From Nocardia alni (GTDB lineage Bacteria; Actinomycetota; Actinomycetes; Mycobacteriales; Mycobacteriaceae), in the NCBI RefSeq assembly GCF_019038435.1, contig NZ_JAGPOX010000081.1, forward strand, positions 1 to 42,060: a DNA stretch of 42,060 nt, given 5' to 3'. The notes under the pieces are model-generated. The model was not told the origin of the DNA. It did not search any database and saw only the letters and a program-made list of their open reading frames with translations. Made by a program: the position numbers and the translations under genes. Position 1 is the first letter of the stretch; each line of letters opens with the position of its first letter. This document shows, piece by piece, positions 1 through 7,805 of the stretch.

Positions 1-1
1 G

Positions 2-1720
2 GTGTTGGGTGTCGCGGCGCTGGTGCGGTGGTGGGTGGTGCGGCGGGAACCCGCCGGGCCCTATGCGGGGCAACTGCTTCCGGGCGCGGTGGGCGTCGCG
101 GCCGTGGCGGGAGTGTGCTGCTGTATCGCAGGGCGGGAGGCCTACCTCATGACCGTGGTGTGGGTGGTGCTGACGATCGGGTTGCTCGGTCTGACCGTCG
201 GGCTGGCCTGGGTGCTGCGGCGTGGCTGGTGGCCGTGGTGGCCGCTGATCGTGCCGTTCGGGGTGTCCGCGTTCGTCGCCGGACTGGCCTGGCGGCTGAT
301 TTTCGAGCCGGTGGTGGATCCGGTGACCAGCGTGCGGTGGCAGGCGTTCTGCTACGCGGTGATGTTGGGCGCGGCGTTCCTGTGGGGCTGGTTCGGGGCG
401 ATGTTCGTGCTGCTGCGCGCGGCTATCGGCAGTATCGAGGCCGATCCGGTGCGCAGCGCGGACCTGGCCGCTCGGCACGGCTGGGATCGGTGGCGACGGC
501 TGGTCGCGATGCTCAACCCGGTGCTGATGATCGTGGGGCTCGTCGTCACCGTGGCTGCGGCGCGAGTCTTCGACATCATTCTGGTCGGTGTGCCGGGCCC
601 GCAGCAGTACACCCTGGACAGCGTGACCCTGCACTGGTGGCATCTGCCCTCGGATACCGCCTCGGATCGGAGTGGCCAGGCGGTCTTCTCACTGCCGTTC
701 GCGGTGCTGCTCGGACTGCTGGCGTGGTGGTTGCAGACCGGGACGCGGCGTCACCATACCCGGTGGCCCGCACCGGCTCCGCGCGCGATTCCGGTGCACC
801 TGCGCACACCGATCACCTGGCGGGCCGGATGGCTGTTCCTGCGGATCGGCGCGGTATCGCTGGCGACGCTGGGGCCGCTGGTCGTGCTGATCGTGATGAG
901 CTGGCAGGGATTCGACGGCCCCGCACTGGTCGGGGCGGACGCGGTCTGGCGGGACAGCGAGCTGTGGCGCGCCCTGCGCAACACCGCGCTGGTGGCCGTC
1001 GTGGCCACGCTGTTGACCGTGACCGCCGCGCTGCCACCGGCCTACTACGCGGCCGATCTGGTCTCGGCCCCCGCGCGGGATGGACGCACGTGGATCGAGG
1101 ACACGTGGGTCTGGCGCACCATGGTCGAGGGCACCCGCCTCGGACGAACACCGCTCGCGCGCAATGCCGTTCGGTTGGTGCGGGATTGGCGCGCGAGCAT
1201 CGGGCACCTCGTCGTGGTGTTCCTGGTGGTGCTCGCGGTGCTGCCCGCGCAGGTGTATCTCGGCCCAATACGCTCTTATATCACCGACCACGATCTGGCG
1301 GGCACCTCGATGCCGCTGATCCTGATGCACGCGGCGATCGGTTTGCCGATCGCGATCCTGATCCTGCGCGGCGCACTGCTGGCCCCGCCGGAGAGCCCGC
1401 CGTCGGACACTCGCCGTGAACCGGCCAGCGCCGGGTATGTGATGCGCGGCGTGGTGCGCACGGCCGGACCGGCTGTGGGCGCCGTGGCGGTGTTACAGCT
1501 TGTGCAGGTGTGGAACGACTTCTTCATCGGCCTTCAGGTCCGCGGCGCCGACGCGAGCCCGTGGTCGCTGCTGCTGTGGAGTGAGGCACGCCAATTTCAC
1601 GAGAGCGCAGCGCATTTGGCGGCGGGGGCGCTGCTGTCGGCGGTGCCGCCGGTGCTCGTACTGCTGGTGACCTGGCGACGTTTCCTGATCCCCGGACTGA
1701 CCGGAGGCGTGCTGCGATGA
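2..1720 (+). CDS. Fused two-domain ABC transporter permease (MalF/MalG-like), possibly 5'-truncated
   Basis: This is an inner-membrane permease of a binding-protein-dependent ABC importer, probably for a sugar or similar solute. About 572 residues are visible, twice the size of one MalF or MalG subunit, and many hydrophobic segments fall into two halves. The first half has a permease-type cytoplasmic loop around residues 145-170 (RSADLAARHGWDRWR). The second half ends with the MalG-type tail NDFFIGLQ and a final membrane segment near residues 540-565. I read it as a MalF-MalG fusion. The frame is open from the window edge and the first GTG is at base 2, so the true start may lie outside. The stop overlaps the next start (ATGA at 1717-1720), which implies translational coupling. 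Neither the binding protein nor the ATPase is in view, so the substrate is unknown. Confidence 0.75.
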   Translation: MLGVAALVRWWVVRREPAGPYAGQLLPGAVGVAAVAGVCCCIAGREAYLMTVVWVVLTIGLLGLTVGLAWVLRRGWWPWWPLIVPFGVSAFVAGLAWRLIFEPVVDPVTSVRWQAFCYAVMLGAAFLWGWFGAMFVLLRAAIGSIEADPVRSADLAARHGWDRWRRLVAMLNPVLMIVGLVVTVAAARVFDIILVGVPGPQQYTLDSVTLHWWHLPSDTASDRSGQAVFSLPFAVLLGLLAWWLQTGTRRHHTRWPAPAPRAIPVHLRTPITWRAGWLFLRIGAVSLATLGPLVVLIVMSWQGFDGPALVGADAVWRDSELWRALRNTALVAVVATLLTVTAALPPAYYAADLVSAPARDGRTWIEDTWVWRTMVEGTRLGRTPLARNAVRLVRDWRASIGHLVVVFLVVLAVLPAQVYLGPIRSYITDHDLAGTSMPLILMHAAIGLPIAILILRGALLAPPESPPSDTRREPASAGYVMRGVVRTAGPAVGAVAVLQLVQVWNDFFIGLQVRGADASPWSLLLWSEARQFHESAAHLAAGALLSAVPPVLVLLVTWRRFLIPGLTGGVLR

Positions 1721-3486
1721 GTTCGTCCGAGACCGGCGGCGAGGACCGGCCGGTGGAGTCGTCTGTGCAGGTCGTCGCGAAATCCTCGATGTGGCAGGGT
1801 CTTCTGCGCACCGCGACCGTCCTGGCTACTTCGACGCTGTTGGAGATTATCGGCAAACTACTGGAAAACCGTGTTGGAGAAAGTTCATATTTGGCATCGG
1901 CGTCGTCCTGGCTGAGCCGAATAGCGATCTTGGTCGTCTGTGCCGCCGCGATATATGTCCTGGTGCGCAAGATGGTCCAGTTACGTGATCGTGTCCGGGT
2001 GCAGCGCGATATGCGACTGACCGACGACCTGATTCCACCGGGACCCGAGGTTCGACCGTGGGGGCCCGATACAGCTCCGGCAAAACATTCGACGCGCCGA
2101 GTGGATGTGAATCTCGCGGCACGCCTGGATCCGGGTGGGCATGTCGTGGCGAAGGTGCTCAGCACCCTTCCGTTCGAGCGCTACGACGCGGCCGCACTGT
2201 ACGACATGGTCTCGGCGGTGCTCGCCGCGGGTCGGCGCCTGCCGCTGGAGAAGCTCGACCGGAGTCTTTCGGCCGCAACGCAGATCGAACGCCTGACCGC
2301 GGAGAAGATGCTGGTCCGGGACGAGGCCGATTGGATCGAGGTGCGGTCGATACTGCCGGAGTCGGACGCCGCCGACGGACCGGAATGGGATGCCGCGCTG
2401 CCCGCGCTGGTGCATCATCACGCCGACCGCGCGACCCGCTGGGCCGCGGCGCTGGACACCAGACGCCTGGGCGCGGGCGCGAGACGGTGGTTCGCGCAGG
2501 AGGATTCGCATCTGTACGCGCTGATCCGGGACTGCGGCTCGATCGACTCGGATACTCGCGCGGCGGCCGTGCCGGAGCTGATCCGCATCGCCGACGCCCT
2601 GGACCGATGGTATGCGACGAACGGCTGGTCATCGGCGAAAGATGGCCTCGCCCAATTTATTTGCGATTTCACGACGGCCGAGGATCACCCGGTCGAGCAC
2701 GACGTGGCCCGGTTGCGTGCGGGCCGGATCGACAGCGGATCGCCGGTGTCCCGGCTGCATCGGTACGCCAGCTCGCTGGCCGCGCGGCGGGATCAGCGGC
2801 GGGCATTGGCGCTGCTGGAGAGTGGTTGGACCGACACCGATCGGTCCGCGGTCCTCGAAGCGGCGGCCGATCTGCTGGAGCGGGCCTGGCGGCGGGTGCC
2901 GGCCGTGGACGCCGCTGGTGAGGTGTGCGTCCTGGTGGATCTGTCGATCGTGCGGTTGCAGCAGGGACGGCTGGACGCCGCGCGCAACTGCCTGGCCGTG
3001 GCGCAGACCCTGGCGAGCGCGGACCGCGATCCGGAAGGCCTGGCCCACGTCTACGAGACGCTCGGCGTGCTGCGCTGGATGCGCGGGGAGCCGCGCCGGG
3101 CGCTGCACGACTGGCAGCGGGCGCTGACCCGGTACCGGGAGCTGGACCACGCCCTGGGTATCGCGCGCTGCCTGCAGCATCTCGGGTCGGCGGCGGCGCT
3201 GGCCCCCGAACACGGCGGCCTGCTGCTGAGCGGGCAGCGCCGGCGAGGCGAGGTGTTGCGGCAGGCCGGAGGCTGGCTGGCGCACGCCGGCCGTATTCGC
3301 CCGGCCCCGCAGGACGCGGCGAACAACGGCGGTCCGGTCGTCACGCTGGCCGAGAGCGAGCAGAAAAAGCTGCGGAGTCGGCTGGAGTCCGAACCGGGTC
3401 TGTTCGATCCGGCCGTCGAACGGCCGTCTCCGCTGGAGGAGCTCGACGAATGGCCGTTAGCCGCGCCCGAGGACGGTCCCGAATAG
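1717..3486 (+). CDS. Membrane-anchored TPR-containing protein
   Basis: The protein has 589 residues. Two hydrophobic segments near the N-terminus (about residues 28-45 and 60-85) should anchor it in the membrane, followed by a charged linker. The large cytoplasmic part includes helical repeats at about residues 390-500 that look like degenerate tetratricopeptide repeats (runs of Ala, Leu and Arg with the pattern LGVLRWMRGEPRRALHDW). TPRs usually mediate protein contacts. No catalytic motif is visible. It overlaps the upstream permease gene by 4 bp, so the two are probably co-transcribed, but a role in transport is only a guess. The C-terminal 60 residues are acidic and probably disordered. 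Confidence 0.7.
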   Translation: MSSSETGGEDRPVESSVQVVAKSSMWQGLLRTATVLATSTLLEIIGKLLENRVGESSYLASASSWLSRIAILVVCAAAIYVLVRKMVQLRDRVRVQRDMRLTDDLIPPGPEVRPWGPDTAPAKHSTRRVDVNLAARLDPGGHVVAKVLSTLPFERYDAAALYDMVSAVLAAGRRLPLEKLDRSLSAATQIERLTAEKMLVRDEADWIEVRSILPESDAADGPEWDAALPALVHHHADRATRWAAALDTRRLGAGARRWFAQEDSHLYALIRDCGSIDSDTRAAAVPELIRIADALDRWYATNGWSSAKDGLAQFICDFTTAEDHPVEHDVARLRAGRIDSGSPVSRLHRYASSLAARRDQRRALALLESGWTDTDRSAVLEAAADLLERAWRRVPAVDAAGEVCVLVDLSIVRLQQGRLDAARNCLAVAQTLASADRDPEGLAHVYETLGVLRWMRGEPRRALHDWQRALTRYRELDHALGIARCLQHLGSAAALAPEHGGLLLSGQRRRGEVLRQAGGWLAHAGRIRPAPQDAANNGGPVVTLAESEQKKLRSRLESEPGLFDPAVERPSPLEELDEWPLAAPEDGPE

Positions 3487-3537
3487 GTGCGAAAGCGTAA
3501 CGAGTGCATTTCGACGCGACGAACATCACTATCAAAC

Positions 3538-3553
3538 CGTGATCTCGCTCACA
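3538..3553. promoter_or_regulatory. Crp/CRP-type operator upstream of the rpf-like gene
   Basis: CGTGATCTCGCTCACA matches the CRP-family palindrome GTGA-N6-TCAC exactly in both half-sites. A TATAAC hexamer follows at 3563-3568 and could be a -10 element, so the site would overlap or abut the -35 region. In Mycobacterium tuberculosis the Crp homologue Rv3676 controls rpfA, which supports the assignment. The direction of control cannot be read from the sequence. Confidence 0.6.
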
Positions 3554-3693
3554 TAACGAACGTATAACTACACCCTTGTCATTTAATGAATCCGCCGTTC
3601 GATCTGGAGAAATTCGGATTCGGCGATTTATTTTCGAAGTTCGCCATGCGTTATCGGTACGTGATCTGAAGCTATCAATCCGTTACCTTCGAG

Positions 3694-3835
3694 ATCGGCC
3701 CGTGACACGGGCTGGACCTCGAATCGCCGAACTCCGGCAGACCCCGTCCCGCGATTCGAGTTGGTACCCGACATTCCTGGGGACGGGGGCTCGGTAGCGC
3801 ACGACGCACCGGGCCGGTTGGGCGCAGGCAGGGAA
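3694..3835 (+). ncRNA. Structured 5' leader (candidate riboswitch) of the rpf-like gene
   Basis: Several long complementary segments lie between 3694 and 3818. Bases 3694-3702 (ATCGGCCCG) can pair with 3810-3818 (CGGGCCGGT) as a closing helix with one G-T pair. Inside it, CTCGAATCGC (3718-3727) pairs perfectly with GCGATTCGAG (3751-3760). The loop of that hairpin holds CCCCGTCCC (3742-3750), which pairs perfectly with GGGACGGGG (3780-3788), giving an H-type pseudoknot with abutting helices. A competing small hairpin GCCCG/CGGGC is possible at 3698-3712. An AGGGA ribosome-binding site follows shortly before the ATG at 3841. Actinobacterial rpf genes are a known location of the c-di-AMP (ydaO) riboswitch, so this is a candidate member, but I cannot match the full consensus. 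Confidence 0.45.
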
Positions 3836-3840
3836 TCCAT

Positions 3841-4167
3841 ATGCTTCGCAACCGTAAGATCACCACGTTCGGCCTGGCCGCCATGGCCCTCGTCGCCATC
3901 CCGTTCAGCCTGAGCGGGACCGCCAACGCGTCCGCCGCCTCGCCCAACTGGGATGCCGTCGCGCAGTGCGAGTCCAGCGGCAACTGGGGCGCCGACACCG
4001 GTAACGGCTTCTACGGCGGCCTGCAGTTTACCCAGAGCACCTGGAACTCCTACGGCGGGTCCGGCAGCCCGGCCAACGCGAGCCGCGCAGAGCAGATCCG
4101 TGTCGCGAACAACGTGCTCGCGGGCCAGGGCCCCGGCGCGTGGCCGGTGTGCGGCTCCAACATGTAA
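3841..4167 (+). CDS. Secreted resuscitation-promoting-factor-like transglycosylase
   Basis: This 108-residue protein is a signal peptide plus a single Rpf domain. Residues 1-31 form a Sec signal (basic MLRNRK, hydrophobic core, cleavage near ANASA). The domain begins NWDAVAQCESSGNW; Glu44 next to Cys43 is the expected catalytic glutamate of this lysozyme-like fold, and Cys105 near the end would complete the family disulphide. The later motif GFYGGLQFTQSTW is typical. Rpf proteins cleave peptidoglycan outside the cell and promote regrowth of dormant cells. It has no LysM, LppP or G5 module, so it resembles the short RpfC/D/E-type proteins. The ATG start is supported by AGGGA upstream. A Crp-type site and a structured leader lie upstream and a terminator hairpin follows. 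Confidence 0.92.
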   Translation: MLRNRKITTFGLAAMALVAIPFSLSGTANASAASPNWDAVAQCESSGNWGADTGNGFYGGLQFTQSTWNSYGGSGSPANASRAEQIRVANNVLAGQGPGAWPVCGSNM

Positions 4168-4199
4168 GTGGTGCGTCACATCTGAAGAGTCTTGTCGCG

Positions 4200-4231
4200 G
4201 CCCCGTCGTCCGGAACTTCCGGCGGCGGGGC
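4200..4231 (+). terminator. Hairpin after the rpf-like gene
   Basis: GCCCCGTCG-T-CCGGAA pairs with TTCCGG-CGGCGGGGC, leaving one bulged T and two G-T pairs in a stem of about 15 bp. There is no strong T-tract, as is common for actinobacterial terminators. It lies 33 bp after the stop codon. Confidence 0.6.
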
Positions 4232-4523
4232 TGTGTCGTGTGTGGGGGCTTGGGGGAAGTCTGCTCGGATCCGGGACTGTGGGGGAGCGCCGCCTGCTGT
4301 GGTCACGAGGCATCGGAGAGTCGGGACAGTTCTGTATAAGAATTATTGACAAGCACGTGTCCGACCGGTGAATCCGGGATTACATCCGCAGGGAGTTGTC
4401 GAGCGTAGATCGGAGGACAGCCCTTGTTGGCCGATAGATCGGCAATTCTATGTAGTGAATGGCCTCGTCTGCTCGGCGTATGAGAGACGCCTACCGCCTT
4501 CTGAGTCGACCGCTTCTCGCCAA
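4232..4523. other. Non-coding stretch upstream of the MFS-MarR gene
   Basis: I see no gene here. It holds a perfect palindrome GCCGAT-AG-ATCGGC at 4430-4443, and TTCTGTATAAGAATTATTG at 4330-4348, which matches a sequence at the downstream promoter (4531-4549) in 15 of 19 positions. TTGACA at 4346-4351 overlaps the end of the first copy. Confidence 0.45.
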
Positions 4524-4549
4524 TATAATGTTCTGTCATAGAATAATTG
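4524..4549 (+). promoter_or_regulatory. -10 element and candidate MarR operator of the MFS-MarR gene
   Basis: TATAAT at 4524-4529 is a perfect -10 hexamer; the -35 is weak. Immediately downstream is the inverted repeat TTCT-GTCAT-AGAA (4531-4543), where transcription would begin, a natural place for repressor binding. The wider 19-bp segment recurs at 4330-4348. Autoregulation by the MarR domain encoded downstream is inferred. Confidence 0.45.
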
Positions 4550-4575
4550 TGTTGCGTGTGTGCGGGAGGTTCGTG

Positions 4576-6534
4576 ATGGTGTTCGTCGAGTCGGCTCGTC
4601 CTGGGTTCGTCCGGGATCATCCGATGGCCGGATGGCTGGCGGTCGGGGCCGTCTGCCTCGGCGCGTTCATGGGCCAGCTCGACGCCAGCATCGTCACGCT
4701 GACCTTCCCCGCCGTGCAGCGCGAATTCCATGCCCCGCTGGCCGGGGTGGAGTGGGTGTCGCTGGCCTATCTGCTGACCGTCGTCGGGCTGGTCGTCGCC
4801 GCCGGACGGATCGCCGACTCGATCGGCCGCAAGGCGGTATATCTGCAAGGATTCGTGGTCTTCACCGTCGCCTCGGCGGCCTGCGCGCTGGCGCCGGGAC
4901 TGGGCTGGCTGATCGGATTCCGGGTACTGCAGGCCGTCGGCGCGGCGATGCTCCAGGCCAACAGCGTGGCGCTGGTGGTGACGAGCATGCCCGCGAACCG
5001 CATGCGCGCCGCATTGGGCGTGCAGGCCGGTGGGCAGGCGCTGGGGCTGGCGCTCGGTCCGGCCCTGGGCGGGCTCATGGTCGACTCGATCGGCTGGCGC
5101 TGGGTCTACGGGGTGAACGTCCCGGTCGGGATCCTCGCGCTGCTCGCGGGCCGGTTCCTGTTGCCACGCACCCGTCAGCGCGCGGTAATCACCCGATTCG
5201 ATTGGCGCGGGCTGGTCCTGCTGATCAGCTGCACCAGTTCGCTGCTGCTGGCGGTGTCCTCGGTGTCGGGCCTGCCGGTTCCGTGGTGGGTCGCCGCGGC
5301 TCTCGGACTGCTGTCGCTGGTCAGCGGCGTGGGACTGTGGCGGTGGTCGCATCACGCGAGCGATCCGCTGATCGACCCGGTGATGCTGCGGCCGCGCGCG
5401 GTGTGCGTGGGGCTGGTCGGGGCTTTCGCGGCCTATCTGGTGCTGTTCGGGCCGCTGGCGCTGTTTCCGCAGTTGCACGGCACGAGTGCGTCCGGGACCG
5501 GTCTGATCCTGACCGCACTGCCCGCGGGGTTCGCGCTGTCGGCTGTCGCCGGCGGCCGGGTGTTGCCCGCGCAGTGGGACGGGCGACGACGCGAACGCCT
5601 GGGCGCGGCCGCCTCGGTGCTCGCCCTGGCCGCGCTCGCGGCGGCGCCGACCTCGGCGGGGTGGATCTTCGCCTGGCTCGGGGTGCTCGGACTGGGCCTG
5701 GGTGTCTTCATCCCGAGCAACAACACCGGGATCATGAGCGCGGTCCCGGCCGGACGCTCGGGCACCAGCGGGGGGCTGGTCAACATGGGCCGCGGACTGG
5801 GCACGGCCGGGGGCGTCGCCGTGGTCACCCTGGCACTGCATCTGGACGTCCACACCGACGGCGTTTCGGCGCCGCGGACCGCACTGATCGGGCTGCTCGT
5901 GTTCGGGGGCCTGGCCGCGCTGACCACCGTCGGTGGACGCCGGGCACAATCACAGACATCAACTCAGCGTGAGGAGTCGCCGATGGACGAATCGCCCTCC
6001 ACCGTCCGGCCGGACGAGCGGGTCATCGCCGAGGTCGTCGCGAGCCTGCGCCGGGCCATGCGCCGGGCCGCGCGGGCCGCCGATCCGGGCAACACCCTGT
6101 CGGTCGCCCAGCTCGAGCTGCTGTCGTGTGTGTCCGAACATCCCGGCATCCGCCCGGGGCAGGTGGCCAGGCTGTTGCGTTTGGCGCCCAACTCGGTCAC
6201 CACGCTGGCCAACGGACTTGTGACACAAGGCATGATCACCCGCGCGCCGGGAGAGGACCGCCGCGCGGTGACCCTGACCCTCACCGACGCGGGCGCGGCG
6301 GCAGTGCGGGATTGGCAGTCCACCAACACCGACATCCTGCGCACGGCCCTGGACGATCTGCACCCGGGCTGGCAGCACCTGCTCGCGGCGGCGATGCCCG
6401 CACTGTCCGAACTCACGCGGGCGATCGATACTCTCGCCGATCCTGTTCCAGTACAACGAGATCCGGCAGGTCAGGATTCGCCGCAGCAGAATTCGGAGCG
6501 TGCCGCAATCGTCGAAGCGGCGCTCGACCGGTAA
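4576..6534 (+). CDS. MFS multidrug exporter (DHA2 type) fused to a MarR regulator
   Basis: One uninterrupted frame of 652 codons encodes two normally separate proteins. Residues 1 to about 460 are an MFS exporter of the 14-helix EmrB/QacA (DHA2) type, with the N-terminal signature MGQLDASIVTLTFPAV and the loop motif GRIADSIGRKAVYL. From about residue 470 the chain becomes a MarR winged helix (LSVAQLELLSCV, GQVARLLRLAPNSVTTLANGL, and the wing GEDRRAVTLTLTDAG). I chose ATG 4576 because GGGAGG precedes it at a good distance; an in-frame ATG at 4459 has no such support and adds polar residues. A second ribosome-binding site, GAGGAG at 5971-5976, sits just before an in-frame ATG at 5983, so a free MarR protein could also be made. 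The substrate is unknown; drug or antibiotic efflux is the usual family role. Confidence 0.85.
   Translation: MVFVESARPGFVRDHPMAGWLAVGAVCLGAFMGQLDASIVTLTFPAVQREFHAPLAGVEWVSLAYLLTVVGLVVAAGRIADSIGRKAVYLQGFVVFTVASAACALAPGLGWLIGFRVLQAVGAAMLQANSVALVVTSMPANRMRAALGVQAGGQALGLALGPALGGLMVDSIGWRWVYGVNVPVGILALLAGRFLLPRTRQRAVITRFDWRGLVLLISCTSSLLLAVSSVSGLPVPWWVAAALGLLSLVSGVGLWRWSHHASDPLIDPVMLRPRAVCVGLVGAFAAYLVLFGPLALFPQLHGTSASGTGLILTALPAGFALSAVAGGRVLPAQWDGRRRERLGAAASVLALAALAAAPTSAGWIFAWLGVLGLGLGVFIPSNNTGIMSAVPAGRSGTSGGLVNMGRGLGTAGGVAVVTLALHLDVHTDGVSAPRTALIGLLVFGGLAALTTVGGRRAQSQTSTQREESPMDESPSTVRPDERVIAEVVASLRRAMRRAARAADPGNTLSVAQLELLSCVSEHPGIRPGQVARLLRLAPNSVTTLANGLVTQGMITRAPGEDRRAVTLTLTDAGAAAVRDWQSTNTDILRTALDDLHPGWQHLLAAAMPALSELTRAIDTLADPVPVQRDPAGQDSPQQNSERAAIVEAALDR
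5971..5985 (+). promoter_or_regulatory. Internal ribosome-binding site and start inside the MFS-MarR frame
   Basis: GAGGAG is followed six bases later by ATG at 5983, in frame with the upstream MFS gene and directly before the MarR domain (MDESPSTVRPDER). It could start a separate regulator of about 183 residues from the same message. Confidence 0.55.
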
Positions 6535-6584
6535 CTCACACCCTGAACTTGCAGCGGGCCGGATCGATGTGCGCCTGTTTGTCG

Positions 6585-6640
6585 ATGCCGCGATGCCGCG
6601 ATGCCGCGATGCCGCGATGCCGCGATGCCGCGATGCCGCG
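6585..6640. repeat. Seven perfect tandem copies of an 8-bp unit
   Basis: The unit ATGCCGCG is repeated seven times with no mismatch, 51 bp after the stop of the MFS-MarR gene and before the promoter of the ABC importer. Perfect short tandem arrays are prone to slippage. No gene is disrupted by a change of copy number here, but spacing to the downstream promoter would change. Confidence 0.95.
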
Positions 6641-6720
6641 ATGAGCCGGGTGCGGCAGAACGTTTCGGTCGGGAGCCGGTAACCCCGGGTGCGGTATCGC
6701 CAAATTCGTTGACCAGATCG

Positions 6721-6749
6721 TTGACAATATTGTGTGAAATTCCTAACAT
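6721..6749 (+). promoter_or_regulatory. Sigma70-type promoter of the NMT1-like ABC importer operon
   Basis: TTGACA (6721-6726) is followed after exactly 17 bp by TAACAT (6744-6749), which predicts transcription from about 6756. A second TTGACC lies just upstream at 6709, giving a short direct repeat CGTTGAC that may be a regulator contact. This would serve the operon that ends with the GntR regulator. Confidence 0.6.
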
Positions 6750-6842
6750 TACCTCCACGCCAACGGGTGTCGTCGGGTCGGAGTGACCGTCACGTCGACG
6801 TTCGAGGGCAATTCTGTGAACCCCCATGTCCGGGAGAACCTC

Positions 6843-7805
6843 GTGATCAGAGTCCGCGCAGCCTTGGCGACCGCATCAGTACTCCTCCTCGCCTTCCTCA
6901 CCACCGCCTGTGGCGGCGGATCCTCCAGCACCTCCGCCGGGGGTCTGACCACGGTGAAGGTCACGGTCATCCCGATCGTCGACGTGGCCCCGATCTATCT
7001 GGGCAACCAGATGGGCTTCTTCAAGGGGCAGGGAATAAACCTGCAGCTCAACACCGCCCAGGGCGGCGCGGCGATCGTTCCTGCCGTGATCAGCGGCCAG
7101 ATCGACTTCGGGTTCAGCAATCTCACCTCGCTGATCATCGGCACGTCGAAAGGCCTTCCGTTACAGGTTGTCTCGGCCGGTGACGCCTCGACCGGCGTGC
7201 AGGGCAAGGACTTCGGCGGCGTGATCGTGCCGGGAAACAGTCCGATCAGGTCGGCGAAGGACCTGGCGGGTAAGCGCATCGCGGTCAACACCCTGAACAA
7301 CATCAACGACACCACCGTGCGCGCCTCGATTCGCGCCGCCGGGGGAGATCCCGGCAACGTCAAGTTCGTCGAACTCGGATTCCCCGACATGCTGGCCGCA
7401 CTGGCCAAGGGCAACGTCGACGCGGCCCAGGTGGTCGAGCCGTTCCAGACGATCGGAACGCAACAGGGTGACCGGATCGTCGCGTCGAACTACGTGGACA
7501 CCGCACCGCAGTTGGCCGTCGGCGTGTACTTCACCTCGCAGCAGACCCTGAAGTCCAAGCCCGACCTGGTGAAGCGGTTCGAGGCCGCGATGCAGCAGTC
7601 GCAGCAGTACGCCGCCGCGCATCCGGATGCGGTGCGCCAGGTGCTCGACAGCTACACCAAGATCGATCCGGCGGTCGAGAAGTCCCTGGTCCTGCCACTG
7701 TTCCCGACCCATGTCGACAACAACTCGGTACAGGTCCTGTCGCAGCTCGCGCTGCGCGACGGACTGATCACCAAGATCCCCGCCCCGCAGGCGCTCGAAC
7801 AGTGA
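6843..7805 (+). CDS. ABC importer substrate-binding lipoprotein, NMT1/THI5 family
   Basis: The protein is an extracellular lipid-anchored solute receptor. From GTG 6843 (GGGAG seven bases upstream) it begins with a short lipoprotein signal whose lipobox LTTAC places the modified Cys about 20 residues in. An upstream in-frame GTG at 6783 would add 20 poorly fitting residues. The mature part has the NMT1/SsuA pattern: VDVAPIYLGNQMGFFKGQGI, an early loop with QGGAAIVPAVISGQIDFGF, and DLAGKRIAVN near residues 140-150. Members bind thiamine precursors, riboflavin, nitrate, taurine or sulfonates; the ligand here cannot be read. The stop overlaps the next gene (GTGA at 7802-7805). Confidence 0.88.
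   Translation: MIRVRAALATASVLLLAFLTTACGGGSSSTSAGGLTTVKVTVIPIVDVAPIYLGNQMGFFKGQGINLQLNTAQGGAAIVPAVISGQIDFGFSNLTSLIIGTSKGLPLQVVSAGDASTGVQGKDFGGVIVPGNSPIRSAKDLAGKRIAVNTLNNINDTTVRASIRAAGGDPGNVKFVELGFPDMLAALAKGNVDAAQVVEPFQTIGTQQGDRIVASNYVDTAPQLAVGVYFTSQQTLKSKPDLVKRFEAAMQQSQQYAAAHPDAVRQVLDSYTKIDPAVEKSLVLPLFPTHVDNNSVQVLSQLALRDGLITKIPAPQALEQ

Noticed and set aside
4334..4341. GTATAAGA identical to the attachment core
   Set aside because: It is part of the 19-bp operator-like motif and has no tRNA half beside it; an 8-bp match by chance is not surprising in 42 kb.
4459..4575. Earlier ATG for the MFS-MarR fusion
   Set aside because: It lacks a ribosome-binding site and lies upstream of the predicted promoter; ATG 4576 has GGGAGG.
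6585..6640. Octanucleotide array as a coding repeat or CRISPR
   Set aside because: There are no spacers, and the 8-bp period changes frame at each unit.
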